A DNA stretch of 64,000 nt, taken from Lacticaseibacillus paracasei subsp. paracasei. GTDB lineage: Bacteria; Bacillota; Bacilli; Lactobacillales; Lactobacillaceae. Shown here piece after piece: positions 44,129 through 53,628 of the stretch. A program made the position numbers and the translations under genes. The notes below the pieces were generated by a model. That model was given only the letters and a program-made list of their open reading frames with translations, made no database searches and was not told where the DNA came from. Each line of letters opens with the position of its first letter. The stretch's first letter is position 1. Where the stretch lies: assembly GCF_000829035.1 (NCBI RefSeq), contig NZ_AP012541.1, positions 2,852,001-2,916,000 of the forward strand, given 5' to 3'.

Positions 44129-44803
44129 ATGTTCTTTTATCATGATCAGCTCAGGCTTTACTATCAACGGTGCGGTTCGGGACCAGTGATCGTGTTGTTG
44201 CATGGGAATGGTGAGGACCATACGATTTTTGCTAACCTGATTGAGCAATTGGCACCGCTGTATACGGTGATTGCAGTGGATAGTCGCGATCATGGTCAGA
44301 GTTCGCGGACGAATCGCTTGAGTTATGATGCGATGACGGCAGATTTAGCGGCCCTGATCACTGGCTTGGAGCTTGAGCAGCCGATTTTACTTGGCTTTTC
44401 TGATGGCGCGATTGTGGCATTGCAGTTGGCGATTCGTCAACCCCAGTTAGCCGGCGCTTTAATTCTTGCTGGGGCGAATCTGACCCCGCAAGGCTTACGC
44501 TGGTATTCGCGAGTTGCTTTTCGGGTTGCTGCTGGTTACCATCCATCACCTAAAATGGCGATGATGCTCCATGAACCGCAAATCACACCGGCCATGTTGC
44601 ATCGGGTAGCCATACCAACATTGGTCCTTGCAGGCAGTCGTGACTTGATTGCACGAAAAGAAACGCTCACCATTGCGACTAATATTCAAAACGCCGAGCT
44701 GCATATTCTTCCCGGTGAAAATCACAATTCGTACATCAAAGACAACGCGAAACTCTGGCAATTGATTCGGCCTTTTCTTGCTGGTTTAAACAGAACAGAC
44801 TAA
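44129..44803 (+). CDS. Alpha/beta hydrolase
   Basis: A 224-aa alpha/beta-hydrolase fold protein. Oxyanion motif LLHGNGEDH, nucleophile elbow GFSDGA (Ser), Asp in LAGSRDLI and His in PGENHNSYI complete the triad. It has no signal peptide. Similar small hydrolases are esterases or C-C hydrolases; substrate unknown. Start ATG 44129 has GGAGG upstream. Single gene with its own terminator. Confidence 0.87.
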   Translation: MFFYHDQLRLYYQRCGSGPVIVLLHGNGEDHTIFANLIEQLAPLYTVIAVDSRDHGQSSRTNRLSYDAMTADLAALITGLELEQPILLGFSDGAIVALQLAIRQPQLAGALILAGANLTPQGLRWYSRVAFRVAAGYHPSPKMAMMLHEPQITPAMLHRVAIPTLVLAGSRDLIARKETLTIATNIQNAELHILPGENHNSYIKDNAKLWQLIRPFLAGLNRTD

Positions 44804-44822
44804 AGTTTAGTCTGTATTTTTT
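44796..44822 (+). terminator. Intrinsic terminator
   Basis: ACAGACTAAA/TTTAGTCTGT stem plus T8; the left arm overlaps the hydrolase stop codon. Confidence 0.85.
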
Positions 44823-44842
44823 TTGCATATTTAACATTTTCA

Positions 44843-44873
44843 TTGCATATTCATATAAATGAGTATATATTCA
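44843..44873 (+). promoter_or_regulatory. Promoter with ArgR-like operator for the transporter-argGH cluster
   Basis: TTGCAT (44843-44848), 17-bp spacer, TATATT (44866-44871). TGAGTATATATTCA (44860-44873) is a near-palindrome one base from the ARG-box core TGAAT-N4-ATTCA when read on the minus strand, and covers the -10. ArgR control would fit the downstream arginine genes. Inference from sequence pattern and gene content. Confidence 0.55.
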
Positions 44874-44903
44874 ATCCATAATCAAAAATGAGGAGTGAAA
44901 CAT

Positions 44904-46352
44904 ATGCGGGGAATCAAACATTGGGCCATGGCCTTCATTGCGCTGGTGGCTATGCTCGTCGGCTTCGCTGCAAATCAGCCGGTACCAACGGCGGCAGCAA
45001 GCGAGGATCTGGCGGCAATTCAAAAACGTGGTTACTTGGTTGTTGGTCTGTCAGCCGATTACGCACCACTTGAGTTCCATGCCACCCTCAATGGGGCCGA
45101 TACCATTGTTGGTGCAGATATCTCCATGTCAAAACAGATCGCCAAAGACATGGGCGTGAAACTGCAGATCAAGGAAATGAACTTCACCGCCTTAATTGGT
45201 GCCTTGAAAACCGGCAAAATTGATTTGATCGTCTCCGGTATGTCAAAAACCCCTGAACGTGAAAAAGAAGTCAATTTTTCAACGCCTTACCTATATGAGA
45301 CACAGGTTATGGTGATTCGGAAGGCTGATAAAGCCAAGTATAAATCGATCGCTGATTTTTCCGGCAAAAAGGTCGGGGCTCAAAAGCAAACGACGCAGGA
45401 GCAGCTTGCTAAAACGCAACTCCCAGGTGCCAAAATTTCAAGTCTCGACAAGGCCAATGATGTCATTGCTCAAGTCTCCTATAACAAGCTGGATGGTGCC
45501 GTTTTAGCCAGCACCATCGCTGATTCTTATGTGGCGCGGACACCAAGCTTAATGGTACTCAATCCGCATTTTGCTACCCCCAAAGCACCAACGGCCATTG
45601 CCGTTAGCAAACAAAATTCAGCCCTGCTCGCTCAGGTCAACAAGACAATCAGTAAGGTCAAAGGCGCCAAATACAAGACCTATCTGCAAGCCGCTTATAA
45701 ACTACAGGATCAAAACCAAAGTTTCTGGGCTAAATATGGCAACTACTTCCTTCGCGGCACACTCTACACTCTGATCTTTGCGGTTTTGACTGTTTTCTTC
45801 GGGACTGTGATTGGCACGCTGCTCGCCTTGATGAAACTAAGCCACAGTTGGTTTGCCAAGGCAATCGCGAACGTCTACATCGAATTCATTCGCGGTACCC
45901 CATTACTGGTGCAGGCTTTCATCGTCTTCTTCGGAACGCAAATTCTCGGTCTCGATCTTAGCGCATTCGTTGCCGGTGCCATCGCCATGGCCATCAACTC
46001 AGGTGCCTATGTTGCCGAAATCATTCGTGGTGGGATCAACTCCGTCCCGATCGGTCAAACCGAGGCCGCCCGTTCACTCGGACTCCATCAAGGTCAGGCC
46101 ATGCGTTATGTCATCCTGCCGCAAGCAACAAAGAATATTTGGCCAGCGTTGGGTAATGAATTCGTCACCGATATCAAGGAAAGTTCCGTCTTGTCCGTGA
46201 TCGGTGCCACTGAATTGATGTTTGAAGGAACCGTCGTTCAAGGTGCTTCATTCAAACCATTCTTACCGCTAGTCGTTGTGGCAATTCTCTACTTCATCAT
46301 GACCTTCACCCTTTCACGCCTGCTGCGACTGATTGAAAAACGCTTTAATTAA
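44904..46352 (+). CDS. Amino-acid ABC transporter, substrate-binding/permease fusion
   Basis: A 482-aa fusion. Signal peptide/anchor 1-33; SBP_bac_3 domain about 38-268 (GYLVVGLSADYAPLEFH, GKIDLIVSGMSKTPER); permease domain about 280-480 with five membrane helices and the EAA loop EAARSLGLHQGQAMRYVILPQA. Such fusions take up Gln/Glu, His or basic amino acids. No ATPase gene is adjacent. Position ahead of argG and behind an ArgR-like box suggests arginine or a precursor such as glutamine, but specificity is inference. Start ATG 44904 follows GAGGAG. Confidence 0.9.
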   Translation: MRGIKHWAMAFIALVAMLVGFAANQPVPTAAASEDLAAIQKRGYLVVGLSADYAPLEFHATLNGADTIVGADISMSKQIAKDMGVKLQIKEMNFTALIGALKTGKIDLIVSGMSKTPEREKEVNFSTPYLYETQVMVIRKADKAKYKSIADFSGKKVGAQKQTTQEQLAKTQLPGAKISSLDKANDVIAQVSYNKLDGAVLASTIADSYVARTPSLMVLNPHFATPKAPTAIAVSKQNSALLAQVNKTISKVKGAKYKTYLQAAYKLQDQNQSFWAKYGNYFLRGTLYTLIFAVLTVFFGTVIGTLLALMKLSHSWFAKAIANVYIEFIRGTPLLVQAFIVFFGTQILGLDLSAFVAGAIAMAINSGAYVAEIIRGGINSVPIGQTEAARSLGLHQGQAMRYVILPQATKNIWPALGNEFVTDIKESSVLSVIGATELMFEGTVVQGASFKPFLPLVVVAILYFIMTFTLSRLLRLIEKRFN

Positions 46353-46404
46353 GATCAAAGTAACGCTCAAATAGCACCTCAAAACTAAGGAGGATTTTTA
46401 ACTC

Positions 46405-47625
46405 ATGACAGAAAAAATCGTACTGGCATATTCAGGCGGCTTGGACACTTCGGTTGCCATCCCGTGGTTAAAAGACAAAGGCTATGAAGTGATTGCGGTG
46501 GTATTAAATGTCGGCCAGCCAAAAGCCGACTTTGACGCCATTCAGCAAAAAGCACTCAACGTCGGTGCACTCGATTCGATTGTGGTTGACGCCCAAGATG
46601 AATTTGCCGATCACTATGTTGCCCCGGTCATTAAAGCTAATGCCTTGTACGAAGGCGACTATCCGCTGGTTTCCGCCTTATCTCGGCCATTGATCATTGA
46701 ACATCTGGTGAAAATTGCCCACGCGCAAAATGCCACAGCGATTGCCCATGGTTCAACCGGTAAAGGCAATGACCAAGTTCGCTTTGAAGCCGCGATCCAC
46801 GCCTTGGACCCGGAAATGAAAATCGAAGCCCCGATCCGTGATTTTCACTGGTCCCGTGAGGAAGAAATTGATTACGCCAAGGAGCATAACGTCCCGGTAC
46901 CAATTGGTAAAAAATCTCCTTATTCCATTGATGCCAACCTCTGGGGCCGTGCAAATGAAGCCGGCATTCTTGAAAATCCTTGGAACCAGGCACCAGATGA
47001 TGCTTGGGGAATGACCGTTTCGCCTGAAGCCGCTCCTGATGACCCAACTTTCATTGATCTCACCTTCAAGCAAGGCGTTCCGGTGGCGTTAAATGATGAA
47101 CCCATGGCGCTGGCAACGATGATCAAGGAGCTAAACAAGCTGGCTGGCGACAATGGCATTGGCCGGATTGATAAAATCGAAAATCGGCTAGTTGGCATCA
47201 AGTCGCGTGAAGTCTATGAAGCACCAGCCGCTGCTGTCATTATGGCAGCCCACCACGATCTAGAAAACCTGACGCTTGAACGTGACGTTCAGCATTTTAA
47301 ACCAACCATCGAAGATAAAATCACCAACATGATCTATGAAGCGCAGTGGATCTCACCGTTGTTTGATGCCTTGATGGCGTTCATCGACAAGACTCAGGCT
47401 GTCGTTAATGGCACAGTGAAAATGAAGCTTTACAAAGGCAACGCCACAGCCGTTGCTCGCAAATCCGCCCACAACTCGCTTTACGATGAAGATCTCGCGA
47501 CTTACACAAGCGCTGATTCCTTCGATCAAGAAGCAGCAGCTGGCTTTATCAAACTCTGGACCTTGCCGACAACCGTTTTCGAGCAAGTCAACCATGTGCA
47601 CTCCGAGGAAAAACAACATGACTGA
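46405..47625 (+). CDS. argG: Argininosuccinate synthase
   Basis: A 406-aa enzyme that joins citrulline and aspartate with ATP to form argininosuccinate. PP-loop ATP motif [16 protein letters not shown] at the N-terminus, [14 protein letters not shown], and [15 protein letters not shown] are diagnostic. RBS AAGGAGG precedes the ATG. It overlaps argH by 8 bp. Confidence 0.97.
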   Translation: MTEKIVLAYSGGLDTSVAIPWLKDKGYEVIAVVLNVGQPKADFDAIQQKALNVGALDSIVVDAQDEFADHYVAPVIKANALYEGDYPLVSALSRPLIIEHLVKIAHAQNATAIAHGSTGKGNDQVRFEAAIHALDPEMKIEAPIRDFHWSREEEIDYAKEHNVPVPIGKKSPYSIDANLWGRANEAGILENPWNQAPDDAWGMTVSPEAAPDDPTFIDLTFKQGVPVALNDEPMALATMIKELNKLAGDNGIGRIDKIENRLVGIKSREVYEAPAAAVIMAAHHDLENLTLERDVQHFKPTIEDKITNMIYEAQWISPLFDALMAFIDKTQAVVNGTVKMKLYKGNATAVARKSAHNSLYDEDLATYTSADSFDQEAAAGFIKLWTLPTTVFEQVNHVHSEEKQHD

Positions 47626-49000
47626 TAAGTTATGGGGCGGTCGGTTTACCGAAAAAGCGGCACACTGGGTTGATGCTTTTGGAGCCTCCATCGGTTTTGA
47701 TCAGCAAATGGCCCAAGAAGATTTGGAGGGGTCGCTTGCACATGTCAAGATGCTGGGCAAAACCGGCATCATCCCCCAAGCCGATGCCGACACGATCACG
47801 GCGGGTTTGCAGCATCTGCAGAAGGAATTGGCTGCTGGCAAACTGCACTTCACGGTTGAAAATGAGGATATTCATCTTAATATGGAAGCCCTGTTGACCG
47901 CTGAAATCGGCCCCGTTGCTGGCAAACTGCACACTGCCCGCTCGCGCAATGATCAAGTCGCAACCGATCTGCACCTCTGGCTGAAACATCGCCTACCAAC
48001 AATCAAAGAAGCTTTGACCAACCTGCAAACCGTGTTGGTTGGTCAAGCCAAGGTCCACGCAGCAACAATCATGCCCGGTTATACCCATATGCAACACGCC
48101 CAGCCGATCACTTATGGTCATTATTTGTTGGCGTATTTCGAAATGTTCCAGCGCGATTGGGAACGTTTCGACTTTACCCAAAAGCACACCGACATTTTGC
48201 CATTAGGGGCAGCCGCCCTCGCTGGTACGACCTTCCCGATTGACCGGACGCTGGTTGCTCAAGAGCTGGGATTTGACCAAATTTATCACAACAGCCTCGA
48301 TGCTGTTTCAGACCGCGACTTTGCGCTTGAGTTTCTCAGCAATAGTGCCATTTTGATGCAGCACTTGAGTCGCATGGCAGAAGAGCTCATTCTTTGGTCC
48401 ACTTACGAGTTTAATTACATTGAACTCGGCGATGATTTTTCAACCGGTAGCTCAATTATGCCGCAAAAAAAGAATCCTGATTTTGCGGAACTTATTCGTG
48501 GCAAAACTGGCCGTGTTTATGGCGCCTTAATGGGCTTGTTGACAACGATGAAGGCAATCCCGTTGGCTTACAACAAAGATATGCAAGAAGATAAAGAACC
48601 CATTTTCGATGCTTATAACACTATTCTTGGCTCTTTGCACATTTTCACTGGCATGTTAAGCGACCTGACCGTTCACGAAAAACGGATGGCAGAGGCAACC
48701 ACGCATGACTTCAGCAATGCAACGGAGTTAGCGGATTACCTCGCGACAAAGGGTGTGCCATTCCGGCAGGCACATGCCATTGTTGGTGAGTTGGTACTCA
48801 AGGGGATCAAAACCAACACTGCCTTGCAGGAAATGCCGTTAAGCGAGTTGCAAGCAGCCGCACCGCAAATTCAGCAGGATGTTTACGCTGAATTAACGTC
48901 AAAGGCCGCCGTAGATCGACGGACTTCGTTAGGTGGTACTGCGGTTAGCAATGTGTTGAAAGAAGTTGCTCGCGATGAGGAAATGATTGCTTCTCACTAG
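47618..49000 (+). CDS. argH: Argininosuccinate lyase
   Basis: A 460-aa fumarase/aspartase superfamily enzyme that splits argininosuccinate into arginine and fumarate. It starts [12 protein letters not shown] inside the end of argG (8-bp overlap, RBS GAGG). Signature [12 protein letters not shown] with the catalytic Ser loop, [12 protein letters not shown] and [12 protein letters not shown] are all present. No carbamoyl-phosphate or ornithine genes lie nearby, so the pair converts imported or separately made citrulline. Confidence 0.97.
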   Translation: MTDKLWGGRFTEKAAHWVDAFGASIGFDQQMAQEDLEGSLAHVKMLGKTGIIPQADADTITAGLQHLQKELAAGKLHFTVENEDIHLNMEALLTAEIGPVAGKLHTARSRNDQVATDLHLWLKHRLPTIKEALTNLQTVLVGQAKVHAATIMPGYTHMQHAQPITYGHYLLAYFEMFQRDWERFDFTQKHTDILPLGAAALAGTTFPIDRTLVAQELGFDQIYHNSLDAVSDRDFALEFLSNSAILMQHLSRMAEELILWSTYEFNYIELGDDFSTGSSIMPQKKNPDFAELIRGKTGRVYGALMGLLTTMKAIPLAYNKDMQEDKEPIFDAYNTILGSLHIFTGMLSDLTVHEKRMAEATTHDFSNATELADYLATKGVPFRQAHAIVGELVLKGIKTNTALQEMPLSELQAAAPQIQQDVYAELTSKAAVDRRTSLGGTAVSNVLKEVARDEEMIASH

Positions 49001-49064
49001 CGGTACGTGATCACCTTGGCATTCACGAAATAATTGAGGTTGGAATATCGTTTTACAGGCACTA

Positions 49065-49117
49065 AAAGACGACTGGTTTCCCTACTACGTGGAGAAATCA
49101 GTCGTCTTTAGTTTTTT
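49065..49117 (+). terminator. Intrinsic terminator after argH
   Basis: AAAGACGACTG / CAGTCGTCTTT with inner TTTCC/GGAGAAA, followed by TAGTTTTTT. Confidence 0.85.
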
Positions 49118-49140
49118 GATAAATAGCTCGTAGGAAGTCA

Positions 49141-49337
49141 AAGATCCCAGTGCCAAGGCGGCGCAATCGTAGGCCAGATGGGGCTCAGTTGCGCAAACAA
49201 CACAGCGACCGGGCTTTGTCGCTGATGTTGTTAGGCGACTTCGAGACCGGTCTTTGGGCTCGAAGTGCCATCACCGCTCTAGCTATGCGTCGCCACCCCA
49301 TCTGGCCGGAGATTGCGGAGTTTGGCACGGCAAAGAA
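49141..49337. repeat. 196-bp folded dispersed repeat, copy B
   Basis: Second copy of the element at 5433-5628, same orientation. GGCCAGATGGGG and CCCCATCTGGCC pair perfectly here. AACAACACAGCGAC/GTCGCTGATGTTGTT and CTTCGAG/CTCGAAG form inner hairpins. Where this copy differs from copy A, some of the changes keep or improve pairing. Confidence 0.88.
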
Positions 49338-49353
49338 TCTTTAGCCTAACCTA

Positions 49354-50454
49354 TTAAGCATTCGTTTTTTCAAGAACAAATGTTGACCACGGGCGAATAA
49401 GATCCAGAAAGCCTAGATCATCAGCACTGACTTGGCCAATTTTATTGCGCTGACCGTCATCGGCAAATGGCGTTAGCACAATTTGAAGCTCGCCTTTGTA
49501 ACGGCCATAAGCATCATTCACAACAAGGATATCGCCGCGTTCAAAGGACTGGTGATTGTCATGCGGCGCAATGCTTTCTTTGCCATACTTCACCCGCGGT
49601 TGTGTATCGCGCAGTAAGTAGGCTGAGGCATCGCCACGGTAGAGATGCGGCGCTTCAAAGGCAATCTTCGCCTCAATTGGCAACATCCCCGGCAGCATAT
49701 CAGCATGCAAAATCGGATATGGTGCCACGAAGTTAGCAGCCACCTGTTGCAACTCAGCTTCACTAGCAAAGGCATTGCCGATGATGACATCATCAATCAA
49801 ACCGGTCATGACTAAGTGGCTGGTTTGGCTGGCGATGCTTCGATGGCGATCGCTTTCCATTGTTGGCAGACCATCATTGACCGCCCATGGACCGATCTTG
49901 CCGGTTGGCGAAGAGACAAACGCCGCTGTGTGCAGTCCATAATCACGATATTGCTGAGAGTACTCAGCAAAAATCTGATCACTTAATCCCGTAAAGGCTT
50001 GTGGATAAAAGTTATGACAGCCCAGCAGGTTGTCACGGTCCGGTTCATAGGCCATGATACTAGCCAAATAATTGGTTCCGCGACTCATATTCAGCTCAAT
50101 CTTCAGCCCGTATGGATTACGCGTCATGCGCGCTTCTTCAGCACCGGTGAAACCTTCATCTAGTCGCAGTCCCCAAACATTGAGCTTTTTGAAAAAGCTC
50201 AGATCGTCATAGCTGATCTTTAGCTCTTTGAACAAGGCCGGATTGATGTCGACAATCGTTTGGAAGCCCAGTCGATTAGCATAATCAATGGTTTGGCCGA
50301 AAACAGCGAACAGATCCTCTCCGTCATCCCCATACATCTGCAATAACGAGGTGAAGATGCGGGTATAACCATATTTATGCGCCATTTCGAGATAGGCCTT
50401 GTTCTGATCAAAACTGCTTTGATCCGGATAGAGCGATATTCCTAGTCGTTTCAT
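49354..50454 (-). CDS. DUF871/MupG-family protein, putative 6-phospho-N-acetylmuramidase
   Basis: A 366-aa TIM-barrel plus C-terminal beta domain protein of the DUF871 family: LGISLYPDQSSFDQNKAYLEMA at the start, VWGLRLDEGFTG, LGCHNFYPQAFTGLS, and HADMLPGMLPIEAK. The founding characterised member, Staphylococcus aureus MupG, cleaves MurNAc-6P-GlcNAc. Here it ends an operon with a lactose-class EIIC and a DUF3284 protein. By analogy it hydrolyses a PTS-phosphorylated disaccharide; whether that is a wall disaccharide is inference. Confidence 0.82.
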   Translation of the reverse strand: MKRLGISLYPDQSSFDQNKAYLEMAHKYGYTRIFTSLLQMYGDDGEDLFAVFGQTIDYANRLGFQTIVDINPALFKELKISYDDLSFFKKLNVWGLRLDEGFTGAEEARMTRNPYGLKIELNMSRGTNYLASIMAYEPDRDNLLGCHNFYPQAFTGLSDQIFAEYSQQYRDYGLHTAAFVSSPTGKIGPWAVNDGLPTMESDRHRSIASQTSHLVMTGLIDDVIIGNAFASEAELQQVAANFVAPYPILHADMLPGMLPIEAKIAFEAPHLYRGDASAYLLRDTQPRVKYGKESIAPHDNHQSFERGDILVVNDAYGRYKGELQIVLTPFADDGQRNKIGQVSADDLGFLDLIRPWSTFVLEKTNA

Positions 50455-50466
50455 TGAAAATCCTTT

Positions 50467-50886
50467 CTAAGCCGTGTATTGTGCCGCCATCTGGCGAGAC
50501 ATCTTTTTGAACCGGTGCTTACGCTGCCAGTTGAGTAAAAAGCCGGCTGTGCGATTGTTAGCTTTGCCTTTCGCGGTTTTGCCTTCAATCGTTTCCGTGT
50601 AATGTAAAGCCGTTTTGTTGTCACCAGCGTCGCTTAGCTGATAGTCAACCGTATAGTGATCACGATCAGTATCCAGTTCGTAAGCATAACGTTGGTTGGC
50701 AATGGCATGGGTTATCGTGAGTGTCCCAGTCATGCCATTAGCCCATTTCTTCTTGTAAGAGAAACCATTGAGACTGCCAGTTAACACCTCGCGGCCGGTA
50801 TGGGCCTTGATGTCTTCCTGCGCGGATCGAATGAGTTGGCCATACATAAATGCTGCTGGCACCTTAAATGTCATTTGGATTTCCAA
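50467..50886 (-). CDS. DUF3284 domain protein
   Basis: A 139-aa soluble protein (MEIQMTFKVPAAFMYGQLI...WQRKHRFKKMSRQM) of the DUF3284 family, which recurs beside lactose/cellobiose-class PTS genes in Firmicutes and has a START-like fold pattern. Function unknown. It lies 12 bp before the MupG-like gene and 55 bp after EIIC, in one operon. Confidence 0.75.
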   Translation of the reverse strand: MEIQMTFKVPAAFMYGQLIRSAQEDIKAHTGREVLTGSLNGFSYKKKWANGMTGTLTITHAIANQRYAYELDTDRDHYTVDYQLSDAGDNKTALHYTETIEGKTAKGKANNRTAGFLLNWQRKHRFKKMSRQMAAQYTA

Positions 50887-50941
50887 GTGAAAGCCACCTT
50901 TCTAAAAACGTTGTTCAGCCCAAAACCAGCGTGATGGGATG

Positions 50942-52300
50942 TTAGTCGAGTTCAGTCGGTTTGATCTTATTGGCTGCCTTAACAAATGGCACATAGATCA
51001 GGAAACCGATCACCATGTTGATTAATTGTAGCACGGCAGCACGCCAGTCCATCGTTGCAACTAAGGCATTCAGGAACGGTGGCATTGACCAAACAATCTG
51101 AGCCTTAATCGGTGAAACCAAACCGTTAACTACGGCGCCATAGGCAATTGAAACCATCACTACCGGTGCCAAAACAAACGGAATGAAGTAAATCGGATCA
51201 AGCACAATTGGCATCCCGAACATGACTGGTTCGTTGACGTTGAAGAAGCCTGGTGCAATCGATAATTTAGCAACCGCCCGCTGATCATCACGTTTTGAGA
51301 AGATCAGAATCGCAATCAGAAGTAGTAGAGTTGAACCAGCCCCGCCGATCCAAGCATACAGATCAAAGGAGTTCCGGGTCCACAAATATGGTAAGGCTTC
51401 ACCTTTTGAAAAGGCGTTAGTGTTAGCAATCTGAGCCGTCAGCCAGATTCCATCAAGGATTGGTGCCAAGACGTTCGTACCGTGAATTCCGAAGAACCAG
51501 AAAACCTGAACCAAGATCGTCATTATCAACACGGATCCGTAACCTTGACTCAGATTCAACAGCGGTTCCTGCAAGACTTTAGCAATGAATTCAATTACTG
51601 TAGTGCCATATTGAGTGAAGATATAGTTGATAATACCGACAGCATACATAGCAACAGCAGCAGGGACAATCCCAGTAAACGCATTAGCAACTGCTGGCGG
51701 TACGGAATCAGGCATTTTGATGGTTATGTGTTTCTTCATCAGCCAGATATAGATGGTAGCAGCAATGGCCCCCATCAGCATCACCGTGAAGAAACCATAT
51801 GCCCCAAAGAACTTACCAAAATTGAAGAAGCCCCACATGCTGACATCCTTGCCGGTAACTGCTGCCCCAGCATCGGTCAGTGACTTGATCGCTGCTTTAC
51901 CCAAGCCGGTTTTAACCGTCATGGTGAAGTTTTGCGGCAAGCTCATGATGAAGGTACCAAGCGTCACGATCCCCGCCGTGACTGGTTCGACCTTATACTG
52001 AACTGCCAGTTGGTACCCAAAAGTGAACGAGAAGATCAGGCCTAAAATTGCCAGTGTCCCTGTCCAGACAACGGCGTTAATACCGATCAGCCATTGCATG
52101 GAATTAACAAAGCCCGTCCAGCCAAACTGGTTCGGGATATCACGAATCAAAGCGTTCAGCACCGTCGATACAGCACCAGCCATCATGGCCGGCATGATGG
52201 CAATAAAAGCATCACGCAACGCAACCAGCCAACGAATTGAGCCGATTCTGGCAGCGATTGGGACAACATGTTTATTGAGCCAATTAATAAGTCCGTTCAT
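50942..52300 (-). CDS. PTS lactose/cellobiose-class EIIC permease
   Basis: A 452-aa membrane protein with about ten helices of the CelB/LicC type: N-terminal RWLVALRDAFIAIMPAMMAGA, WFFGIHGTNVLAPILDGIW (sugar-binding region) and PGFFNVNEPVMFGMPIVLDPIYFIPF. It transports a beta-glycoside disaccharide with the EIIB and EIIA encoded divergently at 53296-53957. RBS AAGGAG precedes the ATG at 52300; the ORF's earlier starts lie in a repeat. Confidence 0.95.
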   Translation of the reverse strand: MNGLINWLNKHVVPIAARIGSIRWLVALRDAFIAIMPAMMAGAVSTVLNALIRDIPNQFGWTGFVNSMQWLIGINAVVWTGTLAILGLIFSFTFGYQLAVQYKVEPVTAGIVTLGTFIMSLPQNFTMTVKTGLGKAAIKSLTDAGAAVTGKDVSMWGFFNFGKFFGAYGFFTVMLMGAIAATIYIWLMKKHITIKMPDSVPPAVANAFTGIVPAAVAMYAVGIINYIFTQYGTTVIEFIAKVLQEPLLNLSQGYGSVLIMTILVQVFWFFGIHGTNVLAPILDGIWLTAQIANTNAFSKGEALPYLWTRNSFDLYAWIGGAGSTLLLLIAILIFSKRDDQRAVAKLSIAPGFFNVNEPVMFGMPIVLDPIYFIPFVLAPVVMVSIAYGAVVNGLVSPIKAQIVWSMPPFLNALVATMDWRAAVLQLINMVIGFLIYVPFVKAANKIKPTELD

Positions 52301-52324
52301 TTTTATAACACTCCTTTTTAAGTG

Positions 52325-52442
52325 GGCGCGAGCAGGCACGGCGTGAAATCAAGACGTAGCCAGCTTTGACGGTCATGATCTGCTTTTGATCATTGTTTTT
52401 AAGCTGACAGCGTCAGATTCCGGCAACTGCAAACGCGCGAGC
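52325..52442 (-). repeat. Repeat family 1, strongly diverged copy
   Basis: The outer edges GCGCGAGCAGGCACGG and CTGCAAACGCGCGAGC match family 1 ends; the centre differs and forms its own TTTGAC/TGATCA arms. It lies between gntR and the EIIC gene. Confidence 0.4.
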
Positions 52443-52468
52443 TATTAATTTGAACTGAGGTCCCCGCC

Positions 52469-53179
52469 TCATTGGTCCAAATCAATGTTGGTCGTGTGGT
52501 AATACAGTGTGAGACCTGGATAAACAAAATAAGTTCGAGAAAAGTTGAAGACTTTGCCGCTGGCTAGATAGTTAATCCCATCCAGACATAAAAGATCGCC
52601 TTTTCCGGATGTGGTCATCAGGTCAGCATATTCAGCCGGCAGCGGCCGAGACTGAATATAATTTTCGGTTGTGCTTCCAACCATGTCATAGGTGTTGCGC
52701 AAATAGGTAAAGATTGACCCCGCAGCAATTTCTTCCGAGAGATGCGGCACAATGATTTGTGGAAAGTATGATTCTTCCAAGTCGTACAACTGCCCTTTTA
52801 AATAGCGCAGACGCACAACCTGATAAACCGGATCGCCAACTGCTACGTTGCCGCGGCGGGCCAATGCCGCAGTTGCTGGTATCAAAGCAAATTTGACGAC
52901 TTTCGATTTAAGCGGACCGCCTTTGACCATCGCGGTTTGATCAAACCCGATTGACATATTCAAGACGGCACTTGATTGCTCCGAATGATCAATGACGTAG
53001 TAGCCACTGCCCTGCACTCTGCGCACGAGTCCATGGGCAAAAATGACATCCAGCGCCTTACGAATAGTGTTGCGGCTGGCTTGATAGCGATTCATCAACA
53101 CTTGCTCGGTCGGCAACTTCACTGGATACTTACCAGCCAGAATATCTTGAATCAATTGCTCTGCAATATCGTGATACAT
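52469..53179 (-). CDS. GntR/HutC-family transcriptional regulator with UTRA domain
   Basis: A 236-aa regulator. N-terminal winged helix (AEQLIQDILAGKY...RYQASRNTIRKALDVIFAHGLVRRVQGSGYYV), C-terminal UTRA ligand domain (about 95-232). It probably senses the phosphorylated sugar imported by the flanking PTS. It is divergent from the EIIB-EIIA pair, and both promoters share 53180-53295. Confidence 0.92.
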   Translation of the reverse strand: MYHDIAEQLIQDILAGKYPVKLPTEQVLMNRYQASRNTIRKALDVIFAHGLVRRVQGSGYYVIDHSEQSSAVLNMSIGFDQTAMVKGGPLKSKVVKFALIPATAALARRGNVAVGDPVYQVVRLRYLKGQLYDLEESYFPQIIVPHLSEEIAAGSIFTYLRNTYDMVGSTTENYIQSRPLPAEYADLMTTSGKGDLLCLDGINYLASGKVFNFSRTYFVYPGLTLYYHTTNIDLDQ

Positions 53180-53206
53180 TTATGACCCCCTCCAAAGGTG
53201 TGGTTT

Positions 53207-53270
53207 TGAAAACGCTTGTAAAATTTGTACCTACGAATTATAATAGCACAAGAAACAGAAAACGATTACA
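53207..53270 (+). promoter_or_regulatory. EIIB-EIIA promoter with two cre (CcpA) sites
   Basis: Promoter TTGTAA (53216-53221), 17-bp spacer, TATAAT (53239-53244). TGAAAACGCTTGTA (53207-53220) overlaps the -35 and AGAAAACGATTACA (53257-53270) lies just after the start site; both fit the cre pattern WTGNAANCGNWWNCAW closely, the first with one end mismatch. Catabolite repression of this PTS is expected. Confidence 0.75.
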
Positions 53271-53295
53271 TTTTTTTAAAAAGGAGCCGAAAAAA

Positions 53296-53628
53296 ATGGC
53301 AGAGAAAAAGATTATGTTGGTCTGCGCCGCTGGTATGTCAACAAGTATGCTGGTTGCACGCATGCAAAAAGCCGCCGAAAAAGATGGCGTTGAGGTCAAT
53401 ATTTTTGCAACCGCCGCTTCCGATGCAGACAACAAATTAGCTGAGGAAAAACCAGATGTTCTGATGTTAGGACCTCAAGTCCGCTATCTTGAAGGTCAAT
53501 TCAAAAAGGATCTCGATATTCCGGTTGATGTGATTAACATGCAGGATTACGGCTTGATGAACGGCGAAAAAGTCCTCAAGGCGTCCTTGAAGGCAATTGC
53601 AGATGGTAAACAAGGAGAAGAAGCATAA
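53296..53628 (+). CDS. PTS lactose/cellobiose-class EIIB
   Basis: A 110-aa EIIB. The phospho-Cys is Cys10 in MLVCAAGMSTSML, and LMLGPQVRY is conserved. The start is MAEKKIM at 53296 with AAGGAG 8 nt upstream; a longer frame runs through the promoter. It is phosphorylated by the EIIA encoded next (1-bp overlap) and serves the EIIC at 50942. Confidence 0.95.
   Translation: MAEKKIMLVCAAGMSTSMLVARMQKAAEKDGVEVNIFATAASDADNKLAEEKPDVLMLGPQVRYLEGQFKKDLDIPVDVINMQDYGLMNGEKVLKASLKAIADGKQGEEA

Noticed and set aside
44821-44900. T-box or riboswitch before the argGH cluster
   Set aside because: The leader is only about 30 nt from the predicted start to the gene; too short, and no T-box sequence is present.
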